A stretch of DNA of 64,000 nucleotides, taken from assembly GCA_030141605.1 (NCBI GenBank), contig JAQGDQ010000231.1:1-64000 (forward strand). The letters are read 5' to 3'. Position numbers and translations under genes: made by a program. The notes below the pieces were generated by a model. That model saw nothing but the letters and a program-made list of their open reading frames with translations, had not been told where the DNA came from and did no database searches. This DNA is from Tubiluchus corallicola (Eukaryota > Priapulida > Priapulimorpha > Priapulimorphida > Tubiluchidae). Positions 49,473 to 62,770 of this stretch are shown piece by piece (position 1 is the stretch's first letter; every line of letters starts with the position of its first letter).

Positions 49473-51504
49473 AGGCAGCAGAAGTACTGTACTAATGATT
49501 ACCTGCCTGTCTAATTACACTTTATTAACAAAGGAAAACAAGTTTTAATATGAAACTGTTTTACTTGCTATTCGTACGTTTTAACTTACTACTCAAACAG
49601 ACTAGAAGTACACCTATGCAGATAATAAAAGTCAAGAGCTTGATATATTGTCTTGGAAAATAGAATGTAAAGTCTATAGAATGTACATTATAGCTTGTTG
49701 AGTGGCGTGATAATTGCAAAAGAGGAGATATTTTGTAAGAGCCTGAATGCTATCATTTACAATCTCTAATTTTAATAATCTCTAATTATAATAATATGTA
49801 ATTGTAAATCTGTGATGTCATTTGGAGATAGACTTTTGTATATATATATATATATGCCTTAGGTTTTTTGTATTATTTTTATTTTGTATTTTTCTTGAAT
49901 TGATGAGATAACGTTTAAGAAAACTAAATAAACAAGAAACGTAACGTGGCTGATATGACTAGTAATAGAGGATTACATATTAAAAGAAATTATGGTCTAT
50001 TCATCTTTTGACTTGCACCATTTCATTCACTATCATGATTTATTTCACACACAAAGTATATTGAACCTCACATAATTTACAAAGATATACAAACAACACA
50101 ACGGCAAAATAATTCGAATATTAACGTAATAGTATATAATGCCTTAACAAGTTAATAACATTTTAATAATTGCCAAAATTTTGAGAACATTTTAATTCAT
50201 GTTGTCGGCGGCGGTCAAAATAAGTTTCTGAGCTGCTAATACGTTTTAATCCTTATTAAGACTTTAACGCCTTGACAATTATTGTTGAACTAAAATAGAA
50301 CAATTTAAGCGATTACAGCTGAGGATTACACGCAGGTCAATCTGTTCAGTATTAATAGAATTTCCAACAAACAATGACATGAAGAACTTTTAATAAGAAA
50401 CTTTCTTTGGTTTTACATTATGCGTGTTCTCGGGCACAAAAGTTATCTACAAGCGACTCGGTCCGTAGGGAGATAACGATTTACGAGAAAGAAAAGACGC
50501 AGTTAAAACGGCAGTAAAATAGTGAACGACAGGCGAGATTCACCAGCTATCTGCCTCCATGGATGATTTTATGAAATCCGTGCATGTTTGACTTTTTCTG
50601 CGCGATAACTCAATTCCTTATTTGGGTTTCATTCAGAAAAAAGCGAACGAAGCACGTGCTTTGATTTTCTAAACAAAACGTTAAAGAAAATTCTTTCTTG
50701 CTAAGTAATTTTTGATTTTTGTTTGTTTCAGCCGGAGCAGATTTCTTGTGTGAGAGCATGTAAAAATATCGAAAACAATTTAATCAAACTTATTTGATAC
50801 ATTTCACTTAAACCAAGAGTTTTGGCAGGCAGTCCGAAAATTTTGAGTTCTATTCTAATGTGTGGTTTCTCTTTCAGATGCTGATGCATATATAGTGGGT
50901 TTCTAAATATTATATATACAGTATGTTTCTAAATAATCAACGTGTTACATTAATTTTATCTAACATTAACTTTACAAATTTACTTTTTTCTGTCTGACCA
51001 ATTTTTCTGCAAGTGACGTTATAATTAAAAACTATATGAACAGAAAACTATTACCAACCCCTAAATTGATATCATCAGCCAGCGATAAGCAGCCTTTCTT
51101 TTGTCAAAAATTTTCAGGTGAAATCGGTGCATGTCTAAACTTTGCTATCTAAACGGTAGTTCAATTTCTTCCTTGAGCTTCATACAGAATGGATGAAATT
51201 AATGAAGCACATACTTCTATATTGTAAATAAAGTTAGTATAGTATGTGTAAATAGTGATAAGTAAGTAACTGTTTTTATTTCAGACAAGCTCATATAAAT
51301 AACATATTGGCTGATAAAAATATTAACGGATGCCTTTATATAAAAATCGTTGTTAATTTCCGTTTGTTTAGCCTTAGTAGCCATTTTTTGCTTGACAGTT
51401 TGCAGTACGTTCTCAAGAGGAGGAGTTATCCTTACTCATGTGCGTAACTTAGATTGAAATATTAAGAAGTAAAGAAACCGAAATAGATAGTTTCACAATC
51501 ACGG

Positions 51505-51735
51505 TCATCATAACACAGGTGTCTTGTTATCATCACTGTTATCATCGTCATCGTCGTCATTATCGTTATTGTCATAATTATTTTCACTGCAACGACAGCA
51601 GCAACAACGGCATCATCACGTGTGCTTGGTATTATTATCACCACTGTCGTCATTTTCACAGTCGCCACTATCGTCACTATCATCATTCTTTCCTTAATTT
51701 TGTCACCATCATTACCACCGTCTTTATAATATGCG
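51505..51735. repeat. ATC/GTC trinucleotide-rich tract
   Basis: Degenerate CATCGTCATCGTCGTCATTA-type triplets. Frames are open on both strands for that reason only. Confidence 0.8.
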
Positions 51736-52642
51736 CAATCATAAATCATTGAAAGTAAATCTATTATTCACTAGATACGTAATTACGTGCTATGCTATGT
51801 CGTAGCAAATTGTTATTCAGAATAGTTGGGAAACTCACAAGCTAAAATACGATCACGTAACTTTGGCTCAGACGCAAGACAGACGACACAAACACAGAAA
51901 ATGGATTTTATTGTTTTATTAGATTACTTATAAATAAACCAAGAATGAAAAGTAGAAAACCTATTTTATACAGTAAAATGCCAATAATATACAAGTGGTG
52001 TAGAGTAAAAATCAATAACATTGATTTTCCAAGTACAAATGAGTTCAAATCTAGCAGATCAGCCACTACACCTGCGGCGAAAAATTATTGATATTCGTCA
52101 TAACATTCATATCGAATTGTGAGTTCATTTATTATGGATGCGATTCAGAGTTAAAACGAAAAGTCGAGAAGAATTTCATGTATTCTGCTCGGAGAACGCC
52201 TTTAGCACAATAAAGTGGATACTTCTCGTTCTTTTTGCATATTTACGAAATCAAAAGACTTTTTACAAGCACAGAAAGTACTTTGTCATTAATGGGCAAG
52301 GTTGTAGGCTTTTTCGCCTGATAAATGCTATACATGTTCTTATTCGTACTCTGTGTACGACGTGCGTATACATTATTGTTTACCATTGTAATAAGGAATA
52401 AATTGCGTTTCAGAATGGTGACAAAGTTCAAATTCAAATTCCTAATAACAAGAACAAAGTTCGATGAATATCCCACAATATCAAAGAATTTTGTACCTTT
52501 TTTAATACAAATTACACAATATTCGTTGGTGTTGTAGGATGCTTATCAAAAAATAACATGTAAAACTTTTAGACGATTATTAACGGCTAGAACAAAGGGA
52601 TCTGTTCTAGATATTACACGGTGAAATATCTTATTATAATTG

Positions 52643-52855
52643 TTTATTGCCGACCGGTTTCGAACAAACTGTTCACTGTCAAGGCATCTAAAACAAAGAA
52701 AAACAAAAACGTTAGTAGTAACAGAACAGTCAATATCAGGGAGCTGTCATTTCGCAGCCATCTAACTACTGAATTGCATTTCTAATTTCTGGTAAATTTC
52801 TTTGTTTTAGATGCCTTGACAATGAACAGTTTGTTCGAAGCCGGTCAGCAATAAA
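52643..52855. mobile_element. Palindromic MITE-like element, 60-bp arms
   Basis: The left arm TTATTGCCGACCGGTTTCGA... (52643-52705) is nearly the exact reverse complement of 52795-52855 (...TCGAAGCCGGTCAGCAATAA). About 90 bp separates the arms. Arms that alike imply a fairly recent or conserved foldback element. Confidence 0.75.
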
Positions 52856-53784
52856 TTTAATTTTGGTGTAGTTACATCAATTTGCCAAATATGGATAATT
52901 ATATTTGTTTAATTTCAAGAATGCAATGTAAAATTTGAATATAAAAGGTTAACAATACATGCATAATAAATTCGTCACTACTTATTATACGTTATGCCAA
53001 TAAATTTATCATATAACGTTTATCTAAAATGTGAGCGAAGCTTTGCTGATGTGGTGCATTTAATTTTGAAAGACACAGAAAAAAATTTACGTGCTCCAAT
53101 ATTATGCTGCGGATCCACATTTGCTAAAATTTATGCATGTACATATATGTATTGTATAGCAAATATAATGATTGCCCTCGTGGGCACCTTCCACGATTAT
53201 CCCGAGGATGAACCACGGTGTGCCATTAATTGAATTAATAGTTTTAAATGTCTTGGAAGTGTGCCAATCAGGCTTGAACTTGTTATAATACCGTTCAAAG
53301 CGACTTGATTTAAAAATTGTTACACTTTTCATAACGATACAGTTTATAACAATCTAGGTCTGCATAATTGCACAATATTTAAAAACTTTCAGTTTTTAAA
53401 CTGTAGTTGTTTGGCCCGAAGAATCATTACTTGTTACAAATAAGACAGCGTGATTCATTTTGTACGCAACGGACTAAAATATTTTTTAAAAACTTGAAGT
53501 AAAAAAGAACAAAAATAGGGCTGAGTATTCTCCAGAACAACACAGACAACGTTTACATTACCTGATAATTACTTAAGAAAACCAAACCTCCACAAACCAT
53601 CATGAAACTAACATTAACAAAGATGCAACAGTGTAAACATACAGTATAACTGCAGTCACGACTCCTTAATTTTAAAAACAGAGAATCTTAAATTTACTTA
53701 TCAGGTAAATTACCACATAGAAATATCGCGGTTTTTATAAAAGTTGTCAGGAAAAGTTCCCATTTTGCAAAATAATTTTCCAAG

Positions 53785-55035
53785 TTATTTGCCATCGGGA
53801 ACAAGTAATATTTCTTCATGAATCCACTGAGTATTTCCACTGGGGTTTGTACATACATGTAGATGAGATGGCTTGATTCCCGTGTCTGCGCCTGCGCAGT
53901 GAGTCACTTCCTTTCCATTTACTGGACTGGATGCCAAACGTTGCGTGCTTCCCGAAAGTTCTTTCCCTTCCTTTTGCGGCATTTGCAACACCGCGCTTTT
54001 ATTCTTGTCCTCTACTGACGACAATGTGACGTCATCATTAGAGCCACGCCTAGTTTCGAAACAAGACAGGCACCAGCAGCACGGCAATAGTCTTCTGAAT
54101 GCTATTCTGAAATCGCGGTTCAGACAAGCATAGATGCACGGATTAATGAAAGAGTTACAGTATCCCAGCCACGTGATGGCGCTTTCAACGACGGGCGACA
54201 CCTGGCACTGCGAACAGAAAGGCATTATAATATAAACCAAGAAGAAAGGCAACCAACAGAAACAGAAGAGTCCCATTAGAATGCCAAGAGTCCTCACTGC
54301 TTTCGTATCTTTGCTAAGTCTCTTCGACCGTTTCTTTAACCGTTTCTTGTTTACCATACTGTAAGCCACAGACTTTTCCAATTTCGCGATTTCGTTGGCC
54401 TGCTTCTGGGCGATCCTCAAGATGGTGACGTAAGCAAACACCATGACAACGAGAGGTACGTAGAAAGATGTCATCGATGAAACCACTGCGTATGTCTGGT
54501 TGACGTCCAAACGGCAGATGTTGCTAACAGGTGTGGTGACTGCTCCTTCATTGGCATACCAACCCAAGAATATGGGTACGAAAGATATTGCGGCACTGCA
54601 CACCCAAACGCTAACAATCATGAGAAAAACTTTCGTTTTGGACATTATTGCCTTGTAGGTCAGCGGTTCGGTTATTGCGAAATAGCGGTCTAGAGAAATA
54701 ATGCATAAATGCAGAATGGAAGCTGTACAGCACATGACGTCACAGGATATAAAGAAATTACAGAAAGTCCATCCCAATCGCCACTGTCCGACTACTTCGT
54801 ACATTAGCGAGTATGGCATCACCAAGAATGCGACGGTAAGGTCAGCAATTGCCAAACTGACCAGGAGATAGTTTGTGACACTTCGCAGTCGATGAAATTT
54901 AATGACAGCTGTTACGACTAGAACGTTACCACACAGAGTCATGATTATCACAGATGACAACACCAGACTAACCAGCACCATTTTGGCAGTTACAATGTTC
55001 TTACTGTCCGTCGCATTTTCGAAAGTTTCTGCCAT
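53785..55035 (-). CDS. Octopamine-beta-like biogenic amine GPCR, single exon
   Basis: The 416-residue frame is a complete class A receptor. Residues visible: N37 (1.50), D65 (2.50), C92 and C174 for the extracellular disulfide, D99 (3.32, amine salt bridge), D116-R117-Y118, W144 (4.50), S186/S187/S190 (5.42, 5.43, 5.46), P194 (5.50), C-W-L-P-F-F at 260-265, W289, and N298-P-C-I-Y302. N7-A-T is a likely N-glycosylation site. The third loop is short and basic (KKRLKKRSKRLSK), and cysteines after the helix 8 region may be palmitoylated. ILHLCxISLDRY, SFVPIFLGWY and WLGYCNS match octopamine-beta and 5-HT4-like receptors best. Serines in TM5 favour a phenolic or catechol amine, and Gs coupling is expected from the family. 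It has no introns. Its ligand cannot be settled from sequence. Confidence 0.95.
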   Translation of the reverse strand: MAETFENATDSKNIVTAKMVLVSLVLSSVIIMTLCGNVLVVTAVIKFHRLRSVTNYLLVSLAIADLTVAFLVMPYSLMYEVVGQWRLGWTFCNFFISCDVMCCTASILHLCIISLDRYFAITEPLTYKAIMSKTKVFLMIVSVWVCSAAISFVPIFLGWYANEGAVTTPVSNICRLDVNQTYAVVSSMTSFYVPLVVMVFAYVTILRIAQKQANEIAKLEKSVAYSMVNKKRLKKRSKRLSKDTKAVRTLGILMGLFCFCWLPFFLVYIIMPFCSQCQVSPVVESAITWLGYCNSFINPCIYACLNRDFRIAFRRLLPCCWCLSCFETRRGSNDDVTLSSVEDKNKSAVLQMPQKEGKELSGSTQRLASSPVNGKEVTHCAGADTGIKPSHLHVCTNPSGNTQWIHEEILLVPDGK

Positions 55036-56752
55036 TGCTTTTCTTAATCTACCTGTTCAATACTGCTCACTAGACTCAATGGGTAATGTACTACCATATG
55101 ATGACGATGTCAATAATTATGGTTACAAAACTAACTGACTAACACGTCTTGATAACAGCTGTTGTCCTGAAGTTGTGTGTATAAGAACTTTTTGCAGGCA
55201 GTACATCGCAGGGAACGTATAAGAGTTCACAGTTTTATACTAAGCAGCCGAGGTTTAATCCTTTGAAATTAAAATTATTGCTTGCGACTACCTATGCTTC
55301 TCCGTGTCTACCAAACAGTTTTAGCACTCACGCATCTATAACAAAAATCGACTAAAACAACCGTGGTCACTTAAGCTATGGTAGTATGGTAATGGCAACG
55401 GTGAAACTTTCTGTCACTCTAACAACGTGCTGCCATAAGTGTATTGACAGGCGCAATAATTTTCGCATGTTCAGCGTGTACGTACACACTTCAGTTCGCA
55501 AGTTTTGCTCGGATCTGAGAAAGCATCAACTTGAAACCATAAATTCGAATTCCTCTTCGTCTTTACTAGCCTCTGAATCCGCCGTGAGCTGCAAAGCACT
55601 TCTAATCATCCTGTCGGTTGTTTCCGTGGATTCTGTCAACAAACAAGATAAGGAAATTGACTAGTGTGTCCATCCAGATGACGGCAATGGAATAACATTT
55701 AACCGAAACTGATTTATTGCAAGAAAAACGAAACCATGGAAAAACTCAGAACTATCCCATACTTTAGTATTGCTATAATTAGCAATGCAGTTAGATATTC
55801 CAACCTCTTCACATTTGCCGTCTTTCAAGTTTGGCTTAGAAAATTTAATTAATTGTGGGTTTGTACCGTCACTAATAATAATATTGACATCTAAGATTAT
55901 AATGGTCAATTAATTAAGCACGGAAATTTTAGGCTCAAAAATAATAAAAAATAAAAAATGAATTTTCGAATCTAATTAGTTAGAATCACACTAGTCTAAG
56001 CGATGTAACATTGCAAATGCTTAATTTTGGTAAACTTTGGACTACCTTTATAGCTTGCGAATACGGTGAAATAGTGGCTATTTTCAAACATTTTCGCATG
56101 CCCTATCTTTCAAATTTGGTACGAAAATTTTGTTAATAACAGACTTGTACCATTACTACGCTTAGGGTACTAGATAACTATTGTGTATCTAATTTTTACA
56201 TTAGTGGAGACCACAAGAAACAGCGTTAGAACATTAAAACACACAATCAGGAATCACGTCATTGCTAGTTTATGCTCTAGTTGTTTCTTTTATTACATAT
56301 AACTATCTGGATGTTAGTTATACTGTATCCTACATACTTTTTACTTAAAAAGAGAGATCCTCTTTCTATAAAGCCATACATTTGTACTGAGTAATCATGT
56401 TAATTATTACAGATACTATTGTAATGCAAGCTATTCAATCGTGCACAATATGCAATCAGTTTAAAAGACATAATGGGATATGAGACGCTAGAAATACCAC
56501 AGGTAACGTAATAAGCCAAATAAGATGAACAGGTAAAAATTTAATGCTTTTATGGTAAGCTGCAGATTGTGGATAGATTTTACGCAGATTGTGAGATTAT
56601 ATGCATCGATTCGAAAAAAGATATTAAGAAAATGCAGAAAAAATTTCCTCAATCAATGTATTCTGCTTGAAAATTTAATATAAATAAATATGGGAAATAT
56701 AAATTACTTTCTTGGGAAATTTGCTTACAAATCGTCAAGAGCAAACCCCTTA

Positions 56753-57205
56753 GTTACCTACCTATCTGCCTACATGCCTGCCTGCCTGCTGCCTGCCTGC
56801 CTACCTACCTACCTACCTACCTACCTGCCTGCCTGCCTGCATACCTACCTACCTACCTACCTACCTACCTACCTACCTACCTACCTACCTACCTACCTAC
56901 CTACCAACCTACCTACCTACCTACCTACCTACCTACCTACCTACCTATCTACCTACCTACCTACATGCCTACCTAACTACGTACCTACTTACCTAGTTGC
57001 CTGCATGCTTGTTTATCTGACTGCCTGTTTTCTTGTCCGCTTTATTGTCTGCCTGCCTGCCTGCCTATCTGCCTTTCTGTATGCTGAATGACTGAATGCT
57101 TGCCTACCTACCTTCATACCTATCTATCTATCTCTCTTCCTACCTACCTACCTACTTGCCTAATTATCTACTTTCCTACCTGTCTTTCTACCTACTTACT
57201 TACAC
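56753..57205. repeat. (CTAC/CTGC)n tetranucleotide block, about 450 bp
   Basis: CCTACCTACC and CCTGCCTGCC units are nearly pure to about 57000 and then degenerate. The Pro-Thr-Tyr-Leu open frame across it is the simple repeat read in frame. Confidence 0.93.
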
Positions 57206-57685
57206 AAATGTAGAAACAGTGAGGAATGGGTACGTTCAAGCAAAGAATGATACAGCTCACTTGCTGAAACTTGGTTAAAATTCATTAACTATTTTGCTGT
57301 CAAAAGAGAGACATTTATATAAAAAGCCTCACGTGATTGTTACTGATTTTATTCTTATTTGTCATTATTTATTTTATCACGTTACTGTTACACTGCTGCT
57401 TAAAGTTTGAATGACAGTGACGACAGACAAAGACACTTTTTGAGTACCTTGAGCGAATAATTATAAGTGTAGTTAGTGCTGTAATTTTGCGTGAAACTTA
57501 GCTGGATAATTTTATGTAGAATTCTTCCCCACTGCTCTCCTCTCCTTTTCTCTGCTATCTCTGATTCTAATTCCTCTCTGTCCTTATCCTCTCCTTTTTC
57601 TTTCTTCGTTCTGCCTCTCTCGCAGCAAAATGCAAATGTATTTTTAAAATGCAATACAAAGTTTGCTTTAAAGGTGATCTTATAG

Positions 57686-57727
57686 GTCACCTACCACCAT
57701 CAATCATCGCAAAATGGGACGGTTGAT
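57686..57727. repeat. Short perfect hairpin
   Basis: ACCACCATCAA pairs with TTGATGGTGGT around a loop of about 20 bases. There is no T-run or gene context. Confidence 0.5.
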
Positions 57728-58224
57728 GGTGGTTATACAGATGATGGCTTATGCGGATGTTACAAAATCCGTGTAAATTGTCCTTGCACCACAAAAATAT
57801 TGCAGTCTCAGGATTGAGACTCGGCATTAACAGACACTGTGTCTTTAGGATGAGTGAAATAAAGCTGTACTTTGTCCCTCCCTATTTTCACTGTATATGA
57901 ACCTTGATACCTACAGTTAGTCTATAGGGATCCGTGATATGAATGACATACCACCACTTTCTGAGTCTACTTTTTCTGTTCCTGCTAGTATAAACACGTT
58001 TACTGCAAACTGCCTTGTGTGTATAGTGAAAATATGAGCAACAAATTAAAGTAAAAATGGAGGTGCGATACAACAGAAATACTGGCACATTGTATTTAAA
58101 ATCTTGACAACTCGAACTGAGTGTATTTCAACTCTCTTAACTTTACTGGGACTGAGACTGGTTTGAGATAATTCCATTCACCTAACTAGCATCTAATTTA
58201 GTAATCCATCACCACGTCATCATC

Positions 58225-58312
58225 TACATAAATTTGCATGTTCATCGTATTCGTTTTCATGATCGTCGTCATCAGCATCATTATCGTCATTATTATCATT
58301 ATAATCACGATG
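58225..58312. repeat. ATC/GTC trinucleotide-rich tract
   Basis: Degenerate GTCGTCATCAGCATCATTATC-like triplets in the intergenic region. Confidence 0.75.
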
Positions 58313-60479
58313 ACTGCTACCAGTTTACGATTGAAAACAACCGCCATTCGACTCTTAACTGGCCAACACAGATTTAATAAATTTTTGGGTATTGTAGCGC
58401 AGGCAAATAACCAATTGTGTCACTGTACATGAGTAGAACACAACCCGGACCATCTACTCTGTGAATACAAGATAGGTGATAATTTTAGAAGGTAGAAGTT
58501 TCGCCAGTTTGTAGACTGTTTAGGACAGGGGGACCTGTATTTGATTTAGGTGGCAAAAGGTCACGAAATTAATCAGGCGTTTATAATTTTGCTCCACGAT
58601 CACTTTCTGCGGCAAGTTTTCGTTTACGAAAATGGATGCTAAATTATTGTGAACATAAAAGTGCATCAATGCTGTATTTACGTAAAGGTCATTGAAATGT
58701 ATGCAAGTAGCCTAACAACGGTTAAATAATTTGTGTTAGCTTGTTAACTAAACTTTGTTAGATAATAACAGGCAAACAACACTATCAAATTATGTAAAGT
58801 AAAGTGTGCTAATATATGTGTAATACTATTATATTAAGAAGGCCTATTAATGACAGTGTAGCTGAACGTAGAAACGTGGCTGTATATTTTGCATGAAGTG
58901 ATTATGCAGTGCTGTATACAATAAATGTATAGTTCCGGTATTAAGCGCAAAGATTGTACTATAGTGTTCATCTAGCCTAAACATTTTATATAATATATTA
59001 TTGCAAATGGAAGCTTCGCTTGCATATACCTACCTATATATACTTACAAAATAAATCGTCGTCATCATCGTATTTCTCTTTTCTTTACAAAAACTGATGA
59101 AATGTGACTGCCAAAATAACAATAATAATTGGTTACTCAGGTGTGCATAAAAACCGTATTTCTCACATATCATTAAGCTCCTGCAATGGTAAATCGCATT
59201 TTTTTCAATCACGATTAAAAACTTCAAGTGAAAAATTTTTAACAAGTAGTTGTAACATACTTGGTTCTACATACACTAGTGAAGCACCTACCACATTCGA
59301 TCTTTTAGATACTAGCGCACTCAAAGAAAACACTAAATACGGTTATTATGAATTCTATAAGCTAACCGGCTTCGTTCTTTTCAAGCGCATGCGCAATCAG
59401 ACTTTGTAGTCGATGCCGAACACATGTGCCAAATTTCAATGAAAATCTCAAAATTAGTTTCATGTAATTTGTGGCTTGACGTAATTCGGACAAGGGGCTA
59501 ATCCATTGACTATCAGTTATATTGTACAAGTCATGTCTTAACATTTAAACAACCTCCAAAACAAATCAAAATTCAATTAAAAAGCCACGCAATCGGTATT
59601 TGAATGCACGTTCTTTCCACCAATACATGGCATTTTCTGGCTTCATCTTGCAGCCTGCCTGTCATGGATACGCCATCAGCGGTGATTATAAGCCGCTTGT
59701 TTGTATTGATCTTTGAGATTTTGATCAGTATTAATGTATCGATTATCATTGTACTACGGCATAAGTACTGTGCATTGTGCACTTCAAGCGGCTTATTCAA
59801 GTTCTAACAAAGTGCTGGCTCAATGGTCGTATGCTCATAATGATTAACTCTTTGAAGACCGAATGCTGAGTATTTAAAGAGATAAAAACTCTTACTTTTG
59901 CTTACAAAACATCAACGACAATCCGTGTTTAGTCTGATTATATTGAAAGCCCCTGATTACACCACTGGTTAAAATATTTCCTAGAAGCACTTACAAGCTG
60001 GCGATGACACTTGTGTATGCCTCAGAGCTTACATCTTTTCCCCCACTTCAAAACCCAGCAGCTGCAGTTTTTAACGATTGTTGTAATGGTGCCATCTACT
60101 AATTGCATGTTTTGCCAACATCCCACGAGACATATATTGGAGAACTTGAAATGGCGTGTTTATGTTCTTTCACGTCATTTATAGTGTTAAGGGTAATAAT
60201 TTCTAACGTGAAATAATTAATGTTTAATTTATTACATTTTCGTACAATTCCGCGTATTACAAACTGAAATCCGGCAACAATGTCTGTATCTACTAATAAC
60301 GTTGATGACTGTGGCGGGACCAAAATCTACGTAATTACCGATAAATATTCACCGAAAGTTGAACCGCGTACGGACTCGTACATATTTTTCCTCCAAGTGA
60401 AAAATAGCCAGCGGCAGTGTGGCAGATGAACTAAATAGAAGTAGTCTTGCTCGCCATCCCCCAACTATCTACTGACCAG

Positions 60480-60710
60480 ATTAGGTGCTTCTTTACTCCT
60501 ATTGCTAAGCTCACACAGTGGCACTCAGCTAGAGTATAGCCCATTATCGAGCATCATCACCACGAGCTGTCAAATTCAGGAGGAAGACTCTGAAAAATCA
60601 TGAGTGAACCATGATTCGAACCCAGAACGTTGTGATATCAGGCCACATCCTCATCTAAATTTTCTAGGATAAGACACTGAACCGACAGAGGTTCATCTTC
60701 TCTCAACGAG
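60480..60710 (-). mobile_element. tRNA-derived SINE (minus strand)
   Basis: On the minus strand an A-box-like CGGTTCAGTGTC (about 60682-60693) is followed at tRNA distance by a perfect B-box GGTTCGAATC (60613-60622), then by about 130 bp of body sequence. The acceptor stem is not formed. Confidence 0.6.
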
Positions 60711-61004
60711 GTAAGTTGTCAGGCGTCAGTCAGGAACACTTGTTAGGTTGCACTCATCTATTGGTGACCATGCTAAACTTTCCTTAACTTCGGCAGCTAA
60801 ATCCAAAACTGTGACACACTTTCAGCTATTTGCATTCGCTCTGCAAGCATAACTTGAGCAATATACAGAAGAAGTGAAATAGAATTAAAATAAGTAAAGC
60901 AAAAACTGCAATGAATCGTTGGATATTATCTAAGAATATATAATTAGCAAGTAAAGATAATTAAATAAACACACGAAGGCAATAGTAAAATTAGATTGTC
61001 GGAA

Positions 61005-61075
61005 AAATTTTGCACCTCGAACCAATGACCCCCTGCTTTCCAGGCATCTATGTTAACTATTACACAACAGAAATT
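61005..61075 (-). mobile_element. tRNA-like SINE head (minus strand)
   Basis: On the minus strand GTAATAGTTAACATAGATG (A-box-like), CCTGGAAAGCAGG (anticodon-arm-like, GGA) and TTGGTTCGAGG (B-box-like) occur in tRNA order and spacing. It lacks a paired acceptor stem, so it is a pseudogene or SINE. Confidence 0.55.
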
Positions 61076-61649
61076 ACACAACAATACAAATATTTTTATA
61101 TTGTGATTCCCCGCTGATAAACCTTTAGTCTTCTTTTTTCGCACTCACGGTTCTCTGGTTCTCTGGTTCTCTGGTAATTATTGCAGTTGTATATTGCTGT
61201 TAAGCTGCGGTCTTGATGAATTTTTGAGTTCTAAAAGTAGCAATGCAAAAGGTTTTCTAGACCTGCAAAGCGAATCTAATAAAAAAAAATGCTACGCGAA
61301 TCCATCATGATGCGTCAGTTTCCAGCAATCAATCTCTCGACATGCACGTTATCTTGAAGAGGTTAAAAGGACATGAAGAAAAGCACTCTCTCTAATTTAT
61401 TGCCTAACACTTCATCAACTTCTAGGTGGGTGAGCAGTCAGGCTTCAACCTGCTGAGCAAGCATAGCTGTAACTGTTAAAGACGTTTGTCAATAAAAGTG
61501 AATTCGCAAAAATGTACAGAAATCAGTCGAAAGCAGAGACCGAGTGATCACCAACTAAGTTCCTTCATACGAAAATGATGTGTGAGAAGTGATTAGTGCA
61601 ACCATAACAGTTATAAAAAACTAAGCTAACGATGTTTGTTCATTTGATT

Positions 61650-62085
61650 GGTTTTTTTCTTTTGGTTGGCTAGTCAGTCAGTCTGTTAGTTAGTTAGTCA
61701 GTCAGTCAGCCAGCCAGTCAGTCAGTCTGTTAGCCAGTCAGTGCATAAAATGGTCTTTCGTTCGATCTATAAGGTCAAACATTTGCATTATTTTGGATTA
61801 GGCAGGTTAGTTAATTCACTTAACTCGTTGCTTAATTTGCTTGTTGGTTGTTTGGTTGGTTAGCTTTTTGATTGGTCACATAACTGGTGATTGGTTGGTC
61901 GGTTGGTTGGTAATTTGTTGGTTTGTTGGTCGGTTGGTAGAGTGATAGATTGTTGTTTGTTAGTTAACTGTTTGGCTGGCTGGCTGGTTGGTTCGTTATT
62001 TGTGTGATTAGTTGATGTTTAGTTGATTAGTTAGTTGTTTGACTGGTTGGCCGCTTAGTTGCTTGCTTGTTCGGTTGATTTGTTA
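61650..62085. repeat. (GGTT)n/(AGTC)n/(AGTT)n degenerate tetranucleotide block
   Basis: Runs of AGTCAGTC, TTAGTTAG and GGTTGGTTGG alternate for about 430 bp, as remnants of an expanded tetranucleotide array. Confidence 0.85.
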
Positions 62086-62557
62086 GTTTTAGGACTCAAA
62101 TAAAATGTGAACGACAGCAGTATTGCAAAAACAAGAAATCATGTGTAAAATGCATGAACAAGTATGAAGCTGATGGTAATTCACATGTGTACGTCCTCCG
62201 AAAGGATCTACGCAAAGAAATTTAAAATTCCCTTTATACATTTTATTATTTTATTGCGTAAAACGAGATACATGTAAAGGGAAAATCTTGTCGTATTTAT
62301 TTTTTAGCAATTATTTTTTACAACGAATAATTCAAATCCAAGAGAGTTTCACTTTTATAAAGTTAGGACAGTTATAGCATACATTATTAAATATTACCAT
62401 TGGCCTTTCCCATCATACGTAGCGAAAGTAATAATGCGCTTTCATCTCGCACCTGGAATTGCCAATCTGTTTACACCAGATAAATATAATGCCAAAAAAT
62501 AGCAACTTGGTGTTTTATAACTGTGGCGGTACCAGCCTCTTATTTCTTTTCAAAGGC

Positions 62558-62632
62558 AAGAGATATAGCTCAGTGGTAGCGTGCTCGCTTCCCACCCAGA
62601 AGTTCGCGGTTTCAACTCTCGACCATGTCACG
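62558..62632 (+). mobile_element. tRNA-like SINE head (Gly-like)
   Basis: ATATAGCTCAGTGGTAGCG is a strong A-box and D-arm. TTCCCAC sits in the anticodon-loop position (CCC, glycine), and GGTTTCAACTC is a B-box with an extra T. The anticodon and acceptor stems do not pair, so this is not a functional tRNA. A body beginning GCCAAAGACTTAAAAAATGG follows. Confidence 0.65.
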
Positions 62633-62770
62633 CCAAAGACTTAAAAAATGGTGCTGATTCTTCGACCAAACATACGGGCTTATCGAAGTAACATGCATTT
62701 AATAGCAATCGGGGCGGCGTTGTAAATAAGTATTGAGTTACTTAACGTGTTATCCGTGGACTATGTCCTA

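Larger units (their letters stand above)
32900..53780. other. Gene-poor region between the cluster and the GPCR
   Basis: About 21 kb with no supported protein gene. It holds the dispersed repeats, MITEs, foldback elements, LINE remnants and simple repeats listed separately. The remainder is AT-rich DNA in which short open frames show no domain, signal peptide or plausible exon structure. Confidence 0.6.
55040..62550. other. Gene-poor region right of the GPCR
   Basis: About 7.5 kb without a supported protein gene. It holds a CTAC tetranucleotide block, an ATC tract, two tRNA-like SINE heads and a GGTT/AGTC-rich block, listed separately. Open frames such as 55386-55664 and 59104-59409 show no recognisable domain. 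Confidence 0.55.

Noticed and set aside
55386-55664. 92-codon frame upstream of the GPCR on the opposite strand
   Set aside because: No recognisable similarity, Kozak-like start or splice partner. Chance length in this sequence.
56690-57278. Pro-Thr-Tyr-Leu repeat protein
   Set aside because: This is the CTAC tetranucleotide array read in frame, and it degenerates at both sides.
62558-62632. Functional glycine tRNA gene
   Set aside because: The A-box is good, but the anticodon and acceptor stems do not pair and the B-box has an inserted base.
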